A stretch of DNA of 64,000 nt from Streptomyces erythrochromogenes (GTDB lineage: Bacteria; Actinomycetota; Actinomycetes; Streptomycetales; Streptomycetaceae). This document shows, in pieces, positions 1-7,933 of the stretch; positions within the stretch are counted from its first letter, which is position 1, and the number at the start of each line of letters is the position of its first letter. A program made the translations under genes and the position numbers. The notes beneath the pieces are model-generated. The model ran no database searches, was not told the origin of the DNA, and worked only from the letters and a program-made list of their open reading frames with translations. The stretch lies in contig NZ_CP108036.1 of NCBI RefSeq assembly GCF_036170895.1, positions 1,426,001 to 1,490,000 on the forward strand, written 5' to 3'.

Positions 1-84
1 CACGTCGTCGCCTGGACCCCGCACCCCGCGGCGGCGGCGCCCGCCGTCCCCTTCCACCTCACGGAGACCCGTCATGGCAACTGA
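1..84 (+). CDS. C-terminal tail of an upstream gene (partial, tentative)
   Basis: Frame 1 is open from the window edge to a TGA at 82-84. It would end 11 bases inside the acyl carrier protein gene that starts at 74, the kind of overlap seen throughout this operon. Only about 27 residues are visible (ending FHLTETRHGN), too few to name a family. The other two frames are also open over this short stretch, so the reading frame is chosen on overlap geometry alone. Confidence 0.35.
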   Translation, partial: HVVAWTPHPAAAAPAVPFHLTETRHGN

Positions 85-400
85 CATCCTCGCCGAGATC
101 ACCGGCATGCTCGTGGAGATCGTCGGCGACGAGTACCTGCTCGCGGAGGAGGTCACGATGAAGACGACGTTCAACGAGGACCTCGCCCTGGAGAGCGTCG
201 AGTTCGTCGCCCTCGCCGAGCTGCTCCACCATCGCTACGGCGCGGACGTGGATCTGATGGGCTTCCTCGCGGAAAAGGACATGGACGCCATCCTGGCCAT
301 GTCCGTCGGCGAACTCGTCACCCACATCGGCCGGATCACCCGGTCGTCCCTGGCCCGGGCCCACGTCTCGGCGGGCGACTCTCCCGCGTCGGCCGGCTGA
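74..400 (+). CDS. Type II acyl carrier protein
   Basis: The 108-residue protein has the size and helical layout of a stand-alone acyl carrier protein. The phosphopantetheine attachment motif is DLALESVEF, with Ser41 as the predicted modified serine in place of the common DSL. The residues after about 90 are a low-complexity tail. A GGAG-like ribosome site lies just before the ATG at 74. It should carry an acyl or polyketide chain as a thioester in the cytoplasm. The next gene begins 7 bases downstream, and the following three genes overlap by 4 bases each, so the carrier is probably loaded, released or decorated by its operon partners: a hydrolase, a glycosyltransferase and a methyltransferase. 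No ketosynthase or acyl-ligase is visible in the window; it probably lies to the left. Confidence 0.85.
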   Translation: MATDILAEITGMLVEIVGDEYLLAEEVTMKTTFNEDLALESVEFVALAELLHHRYGADVDLMGFLAEKDMDAILAMSVGELVTHIGRITRSSLARAHVSAGDSPASAG

Positions 401-407
401 GCCCGCC

Positions 408-1268
408 ATGGCCGTCGTACTCGCCGACTCCCTCCACTTCCACGTCCAGCGACTCCCGGCCGCTGCCGGCGCCGACGCTCCCGACCGTCCCGCCGTGGTG
501 TTCCTGCACGGCCTGGTCGTCGACAACCTGTCCTCCTTCTACTGTCCGCTGGCCGTGCCGGTGGCCCGGTCCGGGCACGAGGCCGTCCTCTACGACCTGC
601 GCGGCCACGGCCGCACCGAACGCCCCGCCACCGGCTACGACAGCCGCACCGCCGTACGCGACCTGTTCGCGCTGCTGGCCGCCCTGGGCCTGGGGCACCG
701 TCCCGTGCACCTGGTCGGCAACAGCTACGGCGGCACCCTCGCCCTGCACGCCGCCCTGGCCCGGCCCGACCGCGTCAGCGGGCTCACCCTCCTCGAACCC
801 CCGCTCAGCGGAGCCTGGGTGGAGAACATGGTGGACACGCTGTCGGCCGCCGCCCTCAGCCTGGAGGACAGTCCGGTACCCGCCGAGCTGCGCACCCTGC
901 GGCTGCGCAAGGCCGCCAACCTCACGGCCATCGCCGACGCCCTCCTCAACCGCACGTCGCTCATCGACGACATCGCCGCGAGCCGCCCCTTCACACGGGC
1001 CGACCACGCCCGGCGGGCCTGCCCGGCCCTGATCGTCTGCGGGGAACACTCCGAGCTGGTGCACGGAGCCCGCGAGCTGGCCCGGCACGCACCCCGCTGC
1101 GAGCTGCGGATCCTGCCGGGCCTGGGGCACGACGTCCTCAAGGAGAGCAGCGGGGTCCTGCGGGAAGCCGTGCTCGCCCACATCGCGGCGACGGCCCCGA
1201 CGACCCCGGCGGCCTCATCGGCCGCGGCGACGGCGGCCCGGCCGCGGGCAGGAGCTCTGGTCCGGTGA
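408..1268 (+). CDS. Alpha/beta hydrolase
   Basis: A 286-residue alpha/beta-hydrolase-fold enzyme. The oxyanion-hole motif FLHGL is near residue 33, the nucleophile elbow GNSYGG places Ser106 as catalytic, and GLGHDV places His241 as the general base. The acidic member is probably in the CGEHSE strand-loop near residue 213. The cap region (about 135-195) is helical and Leu/Ala rich. The C-terminal 25 residues are Ala/Thr rich and look disordered. It follows the acyl carrier protein by 7 bases and its stop overlaps the glycosyltransferase start (GTGA). A thioesterase or ester-hydrolase role in releasing or trimming the carrier-bound chain is inferred from position only. Sequence alone does not separate thioesterase, esterase or lactonase. 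Confidence 0.85.
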   Translation: MAVVLADSLHFHVQRLPAAAGADAPDRPAVVFLHGLVVDNLSSFYCPLAVPVARSGHEAVLYDLRGHGRTERPATGYDSRTAVRDLFALLAALGLGHRPVHLVGNSYGGTLALHAALARPDRVSGLTLLEPPLSGAWVENMVDTLSAAALSLEDSPVPAELRTLRLRKAANLTAIADALLNRTSLIDDIAASRPFTRADHARRACPALIVCGEHSELVHGARELARHAPRCELRILPGLGHDVLKESSGVLREAVLAHIAATAPTTPAASSAAATAARPRAGALVR

Positions 1269-2449
1269 GGGTGCTGTTCACCGTGCCGCCGCTGGCGGGG
1301 CACGTCAATCCGACCGTGGCCGTCGGGGCCGAACTCGCCGCCCGGGGCCATGAGATCGCCTGGACCGGCCCGGCGGGCGCGCTCGCCCGCCTGCTTCCCG
1401 CCCAGGCCCTGATCCTGCCCGCCGGCGAGGAGGCGGGCGGTGCGTACTCGGAGCTCCACGAGCGCTGGCGGAACCTGCGCGGGGTGGGTGCGCTGCGGTT
1501 CCTGTGGGAGGAGGCGCTGGTGCCGCTGGCCCGGGCGATGGTGCCGGGCGTGGAGCGGGCCGTGCGCGCCTTCGGACCGGACGTGGTGGTCGCCGACCAG
1601 CAGGCCCTGGCCGGACCGCTGGTCGCCCGGCGGCTCGGCGTGCCCTGGGCGACGTCCGCCAGTACCTCGGCCGAACTGACCCGGCCCTTCGCGGACTTCC
1701 CGAAGGTCGGCGAGTGGGTGGCCGGGCAGATCGCCGGCCTGCTCGCGGAGTTCGGCGCGGGCCGGCCGCCGCGGGCAGGGGAGGCACAGGGGTGGGACCC
1801 GAGGTTCTCGGAGCGGCTGGTGCTGGTGTTCTCCACACCCGAACTCGTCGGAACCGCCGGGGAGTTCCCCGCACACCACGCGTACGTCGGCCCGGCGTTC
1901 GGAGCCCGTCCGGCCGCGCCCGGGTTCCCCTGGCAGCGGCTGGATCCGGGGCGCCGGCGCGTACTGGTGTCCCTCGGCACCCTCAACCAGGAGGCCGGCG
2001 CCCGGTTCTACGAAGCGGTACTGGGCGCGGCCGAACGACTCTCCGAGGAGGTCCAGCTGGTCCTGGCGGCGCCCGCCGCCGTGGTCGGGGAGGTACCGGA
2101 CCACGCGCTCCTCCAGGAGAGCGTCCCGCAGCTGGAGCTGCTGGCGCACCTGGACGCGGTGGTCTGCCACGCCGGGCACAACACCGTCTGCGAGACCCTC
2201 GCACACGGGCTGCCGCTGGTCGTCGCGCCCATCCGGGACGACCAGCCGATCGTGGCCCGGCAGGTGGTCGAGGCCGGCGCCGGAGTCCGGGTCCGGTTCG
2301 GCCGGACGCGGGCCGAGGAACTGCGCGACGCGCTCACCGCCGTACTGGACGACCCCGGCCACCGCCGGGCAGCCCGGCGGATTCAGGCCTCATTCGCCGC
2401 GGCGGGCGGGGCCGCCGCCGCGGCCGACCGGTTGGAGAAGCTGATATGA
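1265..2449 (+). CDS. GT1 (MGT-type) glycosyltransferase
   Basis: A 394-residue GT-B fold glycosyltransferase of the family used for macrolide, carotenoid and other natural-product glycosylation. The N-terminus (LFTVPPLAGHVNP) has the acceptor-side His typical of the family. The C-terminal nucleotide-sugar site is well kept: HAGHNTVCE near residue 302, followed by HGLPLVVAP and DDQPIVA, with a conserved DQ pair. It starts at a GTG that overlaps the hydrolase stop and ends with an ATGA overlap into the methyltransferase, so the proteins should be made in fixed ratio. It probably transfers a hexose or deoxyhexose to the product of the carrier-protein pathway. No deoxysugar genes are present, so the donor may be a common nucleotide sugar. 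The acceptor is unknown. Confidence 0.88.
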   Translation: MRVLFTVPPLAGHVNPTVAVGAELAARGHEIAWTGPAGALARLLPAQALILPAGEEAGGAYSELHERWRNLRGVGALRFLWEEALVPLARAMVPGVERAVRAFGPDVVVADQQALAGPLVARRLGVPWATSASTSAELTRPFADFPKVGEWVAGQIAGLLAEFGAGRPPRAGEAQGWDPRFSERLVLVFSTPELVGTAGEFPAHHAYVGPAFGARPAAPGFPWQRLDPGRRRVLVSLGTLNQEAGARFYEAVLGAAERLSEEVQLVLAAPAAVVGEVPDHALLQESVPQLELLAHLDAVVCHAGHNTVCETLAHGLPLVVAPIRDDQPIVARQVVEAGAGVRVRFGRTRAEELRDALTAVLDDPGHRRAARRIQASFAAAGGAAAAADRLEKLI

Positions 2450-4299
2450 CGCACCCTCCGCTCTCCCGGGTCCACTGGACCTCCGCGGTGTTGCTGGCCG
2501 CCCTCGGCGCGGGCACCGTACGCGCCGCGCTGCGGCTGCGGGCCCTGCCGGTGCTTCCGGTGGTGCCGCCCACGTCGGCGGGGGTGCCGCGGCCCGCCGG
2601 GTGGCGGCTGCTGACCGCCGGCGGGGTCGAGCCCGACGCGGCCACCTTCCTCACCGCCTGCGCGTACGCGGAGGGCGAGGGGCTGCGGGTGCTGGACCTG
2701 CTGCCCGCGGACCTGGCCGCCGAACGGGCGCTGGGGCTGCTGCGCCTGGTCGACCCCGCCCGCTACCGGTGGGACCGACTGGGAGAGGGGCGCGGCGCCG
2801 GGTTCGCCGTCCTCGCCACCGAGGAGGTGCTGGAGCGGGCCGGGGTGGATCCTGGCGGTCCGCGCCCGGACCCGGCGGAACTGCTCGCGCTGACGCGCCG
2901 TTTGAAGGAGTACGCCGTCGGCGCGACGGGGCTGGCCGTCGCCCCGGGCCTGAGCTGTGGAGGGCCCGGGGACACCGGGGGCCCGGCGCGTGCCGCGGAG
3001 CTGCGGGCCCAGGGGCTGCCGCCGGGCGCGCTGGCCGCCGCGCAGCTGTGCGGGCTGGCGCTGCTCGCGGGCGCCGCCGGGCGCCAGGGCCGCTGGGGTG
3101 CGGCTGCGGCCGGGCTGTACTGGCTCCAGCCGTACCTGGTGCTGGGCCGGCCCGGGTCGCCGCTGCGGCCGGCGGATCTGGCCCGGGCCACCGCCGCCCG
3201 ACCGGTGCGCTCCCTGGTCTCCGCCGTGCGTACGGCCCGGGCGGCCGGCCCGGACCGCGCTCCCGACGCCGCTCGGGCGGCCGCGTACCGGGACGACCTG
3301 GCCGGGGGCACCGACCGCTTCCTGGAGGCGCGCCGTCCGGACTGCCCGTGGTGCGGCTCCGGCCGGCTCTCGGTGCGCGTGCGGGTGCCCGACCTGCTCC
3401 AGGGCAAGCCGGGCCGGTTCACCCTGGAGCGGTGTTGGGACTGCGGGCACGTCTTCCAGAACCCCCGGCTGACCCCGGAGGGGCTGGACTTCTACTACCG
3501 CGACTTCTACGACGGGCGCGGCGGCGAGGGCGCCGGCACGGTCTTCGGCCGGCTGGGCGCCGCCTACCGGGGGCGCGCCGAGATGCTCCTGCCCCACGCG
3601 GACCCGGCGTCCTGGCTGGACGTCGGCACCGGGCACGGACACTTCTGCAACGCGGCGCGGGCCGTGTGGCCGCGGACCCGGTTCGACGGGCTCGACATGG
3701 GCGACGGGGTCCGCGAGGCGGAACGCCGCGGTTGGGTGGAGACCGGATACCAGGGCCAGTTCCCCGAATTCGCCCCGAAGCTGGCGGGCCAGTACGAGGT
3801 GGTCAGCATGTACCACTACCTGGAGCACACCCGGGATCCGCTCGCCGAGCTGGATGCGGCGGCGGTCGCCCTCGCCCCCGGCGGGTTCCTGGCGATCGAG
3901 CTGCCCGATCCGGAGTCGCGGATGGGGCGGCTCCTCGGCCCGGCCTGGCTGCCGTGGTTCCAGCCGCAGCACCAGCACCTGGCCCCCGCCGCGAACCTGC
4001 GCGAGGCGCTGGCCGACCGCGGGTTCACGGTCGTCGCTGAGGAACACGGACCGGCCCACCAGGGCAACGACTTCTTCGGCGCGGTGGCGCTCACGGCGAC
4101 GCGCCTGGCTCCCGACCCGGACCGGCCGTGGGGCCCGCCGGCCACGCGCCGGACCCGGGCCCTCGCCCACGCCGTACGGCTGGCGGCGCTGCCGTGCTTC
4201 GCGGGTGCGGCGGTGCTCGACGCGCTGCGCACGGCGGCGGCCCGGCGCACGGACGGCGGCAACGCCTACCGGATCCTGGCCCGCAAGGACGCCCGGTGA
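2446..4299 (+). CDS. Membrane-anchored zinc-ribbon SAM methyltransferase with extra N-terminal domain
   Basis: A 617-residue protein in three parts. Residues about 10-30 form a hydrophobic helix, and about 40-290 are an Ala/Leu/Gly-rich domain I cannot assign. A four-cysteine zinc ribbon follows (CPWC at 300-303, CWDC at 330-333). The C-terminal part is a class I methyltransferase whose SAM loop is LDVGTGHGHF at 391-400, with YHYLEHT and a DPESRM segment further on. A second hydrophobic helix lies near residues 580-600. The Cys4-plus-methyltransferase half resembles proteins that act on sugars or polar lipids. The N-terminal extension and two hydrophobic ends suggest work at the membrane. It overlaps both neighbours by 4 bases. 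It may methylate the glycosylated product, but substrate and methylated atom are not predictable here. Confidence 0.8.
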   Translation: MTHPPLSRVHWTSAVLLAALGAGTVRAALRLRALPVLPVVPPTSAGVPRPAGWRLLTAGGVEPDAATFLTACAYAEGEGLRVLDLLPADLAAERALGLLRLVDPARYRWDRLGEGRGAGFAVLATEEVLERAGVDPGGPRPDPAELLALTRRLKEYAVGATGLAVAPGLSCGGPGDTGGPARAAELRAQGLPPGALAAAQLCGLALLAGAAGRQGRWGAAAAGLYWLQPYLVLGRPGSPLRPADLARATAARPVRSLVSAVRTARAAGPDRAPDAARAAAYRDDLAGGTDRFLEARRPDCPWCGSGRLSVRVRVPDLLQGKPGRFTLERCWDCGHVFQNPRLTPEGLDFYYRDFYDGRGGEGAGTVFGRLGAAYRGRAEMLLPHADPASWLDVGTGHGHFCNAARAVWPRTRFDGLDMGDGVREAERRGWVETGYQGQFPEFAPKLAGQYEVVSMYHYLEHTRDPLAELDAAAVALAPGGFLAIELPDPESRMGRLLGPAWLPWFQPQHQHLAPAANLREALADRGFTVVAEEHGPAHQGNDFFGAVALTATRLAPDPDRPWGPPATRRTRALAHAVRLAALPCFAGAAVLDALRTAAARRTDGGNAYRILARKDAR

Positions 4300-5372
4300 C
4301 CGGCCCGGCCGGCTCCGTCGGCCCCGTCGCCGCGACCACGGGCACGCCCACCGGTCCGGCCGCTCGGGCTGCCGGCCCCACGGCCACCGTTCCGGAGGAC
4401 CCGGACCCGGACCCGGGCCCGTCCGGGCGGGCGGCCGGGACGACCGCTTCCGGCGGAGCCCGGCCCGACACTGCGGGCCTCGCCGGAGGCGACCTGGCCC
4501 GCCGGGCCACCGCCGATCCGCTGTTCCGGCTCGTCGCCTACGCCCTGGAGGCCGCGCACGGGCGGCCCCCGGCCGCCGTGTGGAGCGCCCCGTACGCCTT
4601 CCGGCTGGGTTCCCCCGGGCTCGTCGCCGCCGCGGGCTGGCCGACGGCCGCCGCCGCGGCTCCCCGCGACGACGGCCTGGTGCGGCTCAGTTCCCTCGGT
4701 CATCCGGCGGACGGCTGCGATCTGCCGCTCACCCTGTCCGGGCCGCTGCCCGACGCGCCCGCCTGGGCCGTCCGGCCGTACACCGTGCTGCGGGCCCTGG
4801 CCCGCGCCGGGTACGGCCGCGGCGGGACGGACCTGCACGTGCAGGGCTCGCTCACGGGCGCCGCCGGACTGGCCACGGCCGAGCCGGCCGACTGCGCGGT
4901 GGCGCTGGCGGTGGCCGACGTGCACTCGGCGGCCGGCGAGCGGCCCGACCGCGCGTTCCTGGCCCGGCTGCTGGCCGGGGCCGTGCCGGAGGGGGACGAC
5001 GGCCTGCGCCGGGCGGTGTTCCACGCCCGGCCCGGCAGGGCCCTGCTGCTGGGGGCACGGCCGCGGCGGCGCCGGTACGTCGCCTTCGACCCGGCGGCCT
5101 CGGGGGCACGGCTGGTGCTGATGGCCGTACGGGGCGGGGCCGCGGACCGCCCCCGGGAGCTGGCCCGTGCCGTGTCCTGCGCCCGCCGGGCCGGGGCGCT
5201 GAGCGCCTGGCCGCCCGGGCAGCGGCCGGGGCGGAGCCTGCTGATGCTGCTGCCCGAGACGCGTCTGACGGCGGTGCGGTCCGCGGTCGCGGAGGACTTC
5301 CGCGGCCGGGGCCGGCCCGTACCGCGCTTCCTGAACATCGTCGTGGCCGGTGCGGCCCGGCGCGAGGAATGA
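4296..5372 (+). CDS. Degenerate GHMP (galactokinase-like) protein
   Basis: The start is the GTG at 4296, which overlaps the methyltransferase stop, giving 358 residues; an upstream in-frame start would run far into the previous gene. Residues 1-65 are Pro/Gly/Thr rich and probably disordered. The rest resembles galactokinase. The segment LTGAAGLATAEPADCAVALA sits where GHMP kinases have the phosphate loop PxxxGLSSSA, and YVAFDPAASGARLVLMAV resembles the C-terminal strand of GalK. The catalytic Ser-Ser pair is replaced by Ala-Thr and the N-terminal sugar-binding motif is missing. It may be a pseudokinase, or a kinase for an unusual sugar working with the glycosyltransferase two genes upstream. 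I rate the GHMP assignment moderate and the loss of activity as an inference. Confidence 0.55.
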   Translation: MTGPAGSVGPVAATTGTPTGPAARAAGPTATVPEDPDPDPGPSGRAAGTTASGGARPDTAGLAGGDLARRATADPLFRLVAYALEAAHGRPPAAVWSAPYAFRLGSPGLVAAAGWPTAAAAAPRDDGLVRLSSLGHPADGCDLPLTLSGPLPDAPAWAVRPYTVLRALARAGYGRGGTDLHVQGSLTGAAGLATAEPADCAVALAVADVHSAAGERPDRAFLARLLAGAVPEGDDGLRRAVFHARPGRALLLGARPRRRRYVAFDPAASGARLVLMAVRGGAADRPRELARAVSCARRAGALSAWPPGQRPGRSLLMLLPETRLTAVRSAVAEDFRGRGRPVPRFLNIVVAGAARREE

Positions 5373-5400
5373 CCCGCCCAACCCCCAAGGAGAACCGCCC

Positions 5401-6657
5401 ATGCCCACGCACCCACCCTCACCGACGGCGCGCACGAGACGCCGCGCCCTGTGGTCCGCGGCCGTCGCCGGGATCGGCACGCTCGGCCTGCTCGGCGCCT
5501 TCACGGTCGCCAACTCGCAGGCGGCCGAGCCCGGTTCGGCTGCTCCGGCAGCCGCCGCGGCGGCCCTGCCCGCCTACGACCACGTGGTGGTCGTCGTGTA
5601 CGAGAACAAGCAGTACGGGGAGATCATCGGGAGCGCGAACGCCCCGTACATCAACCAGCTGGCGAACGGCGGCGCGAGCCTGACCGGCATGAAGGCGCTC
5701 ACCCACCCCAGCCAGCCGAACTACTTCAACCTCTTCTCCGGATCCACGCAGGGCATCACCGGGGACGGCTGCTACACGCCGCAGTCGATGACGGCGCCCA
5801 ACCTCGGCCAGGAGCTGATCGCGGCCGGCAAGACCTTCGCGACGTACAACGAGGACCTGCCGGGCGAGGGTTCCACCGTCTGCACGAACGGCCAGTACGC
5901 GCAGAAGCACAACCCGTGGTTCGCCTTCAAGAACGTGCCGCTGAACACCGGTAAGACGTGGACGCAGTTCCCGCAGAACAACTTCGCGGCACTGCCCGAC
6001 CTGTCCTTCGTGGTCCCCAACCAGTGCAACGACATGCACTCGTGCTCCGTCGGCACCGGTGACACCTGGACCAGGAACAACATCGACGCCTACGCGCAGT
6101 GGGCGAAGGCCAACAACAGCCTGCTGGTGCTGACCTGGGACGAGGACAACTACCTGGGGTCGAACCAGATCGCCACCGTCTTCTACGGCGCGAAGGTCAA
6201 GACGGGCAAGTACGCCACGGCCTTCAACCACCACCATCTGCTGCGGACCTTCGAGGACCTCTTCGGCACGGCGACGCACGCGGGCAACGCGGCCAACGTC
6301 CAGCCGATCAGCGAGGTGTTCGACACCTCGGCGCAGCCCACGCCGACGCCGACCCCCACACCGACGCCCACCCCCACTCCGACCCCGACCCCGGGCGGTC
6401 TGAAACTGGCCGACCCGGGCCCGCAGACCTGCAAGTTCAACCAGTCCTGCACCGTCCAGCTCAGCGCCACCGGCGGCAGGCCGCCGGTCCGGTACGCGGC
6501 CACGGGTCTGCCCTGGGGTCTGACCGTCGACGCCGCCACCGGCCGGATCAGCGGCAAGCCGTGGTCCGTCGGCACGATCCCGATCACCGCGACCGCGACC
6601 GACTCCACGGGCACGACCGTCACGGCCGCCTTCCCGCTCACCGTCAACTGGTTCTGA
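5401..6657 (+). CDS. Secreted phosphoesterase (acid phosphatase family) with Pro-Thr linker and Ig-like domain
   Basis: The ATG at 5401 is preceded by AAGGAG at good spacing and gives 418 residues. Residues 1-45 form an Arg-rich signal peptide (RTRRRALW then a hydrophobic core) with a likely cleavage after NSQAA. Residues about 60-305 match the PF04185 phosphoesterase family: HVVVVVYENKQY with the metal/nucleophile region, a HPSQPNYFNLFSGST segment, LVLTWDEDN, and the C-terminal FNHHHLLRTFEDLFG. A 19-residue Pro-Thr repeat links this to a small putative-Ig (He_PIG type) domain (GLPWGLTVDAATGRISGKP). It should act outside the cell, releasing phosphate from organic phosphates. It lies 28 bases after the galactokinase-like gene and may be read through from that operon, but a phosphate-regulated promoter of its own cannot be excluded. 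Confidence 0.88.
   Translation: MPTHPPSPTARTRRRALWSAAVAGIGTLGLLGAFTVANSQAAEPGSAAPAAAAAALPAYDHVVVVVYENKQYGEIIGSANAPYINQLANGGASLTGMKALTHPSQPNYFNLFSGSTQGITGDGCYTPQSMTAPNLGQELIAAGKTFATYNEDLPGEGSTVCTNGQYAQKHNPWFAFKNVPLNTGKTWTQFPQNNFAALPDLSFVVPNQCNDMHSCSVGTGDTWTRNNIDAYAQWAKANNSLLVLTWDEDNYLGSNQIATVFYGAKVKTGKYATAFNHHHLLRTFEDLFGTATHAGNAANVQPISEVFDTSAQPTPTPTPTPTPTPTPTPTPGGLKLADPGPQTCKFNQSCTVQLSATGGRPPVRYAATGLPWGLTVDAATGRISGKPWSVGTIPITATATDSTGTTVTAAFPLTVNWF
6337..6393 (+). repeat. Pro-Thr coding tandem repeat
   Basis: Nine and a half copies of a CCN-ACN hexanucleotide encode an alternating Pro-Thr linker between the phosphatase and Ig-like domains of the phosphoesterase. Third positions vary, so the repeat is held by protein selection as well as slippage. 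Such linkers are extended and often glycosylated in secreted actinobacterial enzymes. Confidence 0.9.
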
Positions 6658-6676
6658 CCCGGCCCCGGAGGCATCC

Positions 6677-7924
6677 GTGTACCTGTCGACCAGCCGGGCC
6701 GCGGACGCCTCCGCGGACGCCCCGGCACCGAAGGGCCCCCTGCGGGCCGTCCCCGGCACGGTGTTCGCGCTCGGACTGGTCAGCCTGGTCACGGACGTCT
6801 CCGCGGAGATGGTCACCGCCGTCCTGCCGCTGTACCTGATGGCAGGACTCGGCATGTCCCCGCTCGCGTTCGGCGCCCTGGACGGTCTCCACCAGGGCGC
6901 CACCGCGCTGCTGCGCCTCGCCGGCGGCCGGATCTCCGACCGGACCCGCCGCCACAAGCTCGTCGCCGGCACCGGGTACGCGCTCTCCGCGGCGTGCAAG
7001 GCGGCACTGCTCGCCGTCACCACCCCCTGGTCGGTGGCGGCGGTGCTCGCCGCGGACCGGACCGGGAAGGGCCTGCGCACCGCCCCGCGCGACGCGCTGA
7101 TCTCGTTTGCGGTACCGCCCGGGATGCAGGGCCGCGCCTTCGGGGTGCACCGGGCGCTCGACACGGCGGGCGCGCTGCTCGGGCCGCTGGCCGCGTTCGG
7201 GGTGCTGTGGGTGGCGGTCGACGGGTACGCGGCGGTGTTCACCGTCAGCTGCTGCGTCGCCGTCCTGGGCGTGGTGATGCTCGCGCTCTTCGTACGGGAG
7301 GCCCCGGCGCCCGCGGCTCCCCGCGCCTGCGCGCCGCCGCCCGTACGCTCCCTCCTGCGGATCGCGGGCCTGCGGCGGCTGTGCCTGACGGCCGCCGTGC
7401 TCGGCCTGTTCACCGTCGGCGACGCCTTCCTCTACCTGCTGCTCCAGCGCCGCCTGGACCTGTCGGCCGCGTACTTTCCGCTGCTGCCCGTCGGTACGGC
7501 GGCCGTGTTCCTGCTGGCCGCGGTACCCGTGGGCCGGCTCGCCGACCGGGTGGGGCGCGGGCGGGTCTTCCTCGGCGGACACGCAGCCCTGCTCGGCGCC
7601 TGCCTGCTGCTCCTGGCCCCGCTGCCGGCCGGGGCGCTGGTGGTCGTCGGCGTGCCGGCGCTGCTCGGCCTGTTCTACGCGGCCACCGACGGGGTGCTGA
7701 TGGCCGCCGCCGGGCCGCTGCTCCCGGCCGGGCTGCGCACGACGGGGCTGGCGGTGCTCCAGACGGCGCAGGCGCTGGCCCGGTTCGGGGGGTCCGTACT
7801 GTTCGGGGCGGCCTGGACGGTGTGGGGGCCGGGCGCGGCGCTGGCCGGCGCGGCGGGCGGGCTGCTGCTGTCCCTGTCGGCGGTCGCCGTGTTGGGCGGG
7901 CGCCGGGCGGGCGGCCCGTCGTAG
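6677..7924 (+). CDS. MFS transporter
   Basis: A 415-residue major facilitator with about 12 membrane segments. The start is a GTG 19 bases after the phosphoesterase, with CCGGAGG about 6 bases upstream. The loop 2-3 signature is GGRISDRTRRHK, and the DRTGKGLRTAPRDALI segment after TM4 places it in a drug/metabolite efflux group common in actinobacteria. A second signature-like loop (GRLADRVGRGR) lies in the C-terminal half, as expected from the internal duplication of the fold. It could export the glycosylated product of the operon or be a general efflux pump. Direction and substrate are inferred from family and position only. Confidence 0.85.
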   Translation: MYLSTSRAADASADAPAPKGPLRAVPGTVFALGLVSLVTDVSAEMVTAVLPLYLMAGLGMSPLAFGALDGLHQGATALLRLAGGRISDRTRRHKLVAGTGYALSAACKAALLAVTTPWSVAAVLAADRTGKGLRTAPRDALISFAVPPGMQGRAFGVHRALDTAGALLGPLAAFGVLWVAVDGYAAVFTVSCCVAVLGVVMLALFVREAPAPAAPRACAPPPVRSLLRIAGLRRLCLTAAVLGLFTVGDAFLYLLLQRRLDLSAAYFPLLPVGTAAVFLLAAVPVGRLADRVGRGRVFLGGHAALLGACLLLLAPLPAGALVVVGVPALLGLFYAATDGVLMAAAGPLLPAGLRTTGLAVLQTAQALARFGGSVLFGAAWTVWGPGAALAGAAGGLLLSLSAVAVLGGRRAGGPS

Positions 7925-7933
7925 GGTCGTGGC

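Noticed and set aside
1..73. N-terminal extension of the acyl carrier protein to the window edge
   Set aside because: The added residues are Arg/Pro/Ser-rich and unlike any carrier protein; the ATG at 74 has a ribosome site and the right helix-1 sequence.
6337..6393. Pro-Thr repeat as a CRISPR or mobile repeat
   Set aside because: It is in frame, codes for an alternating Pro-Thr linker, and has no spacers.
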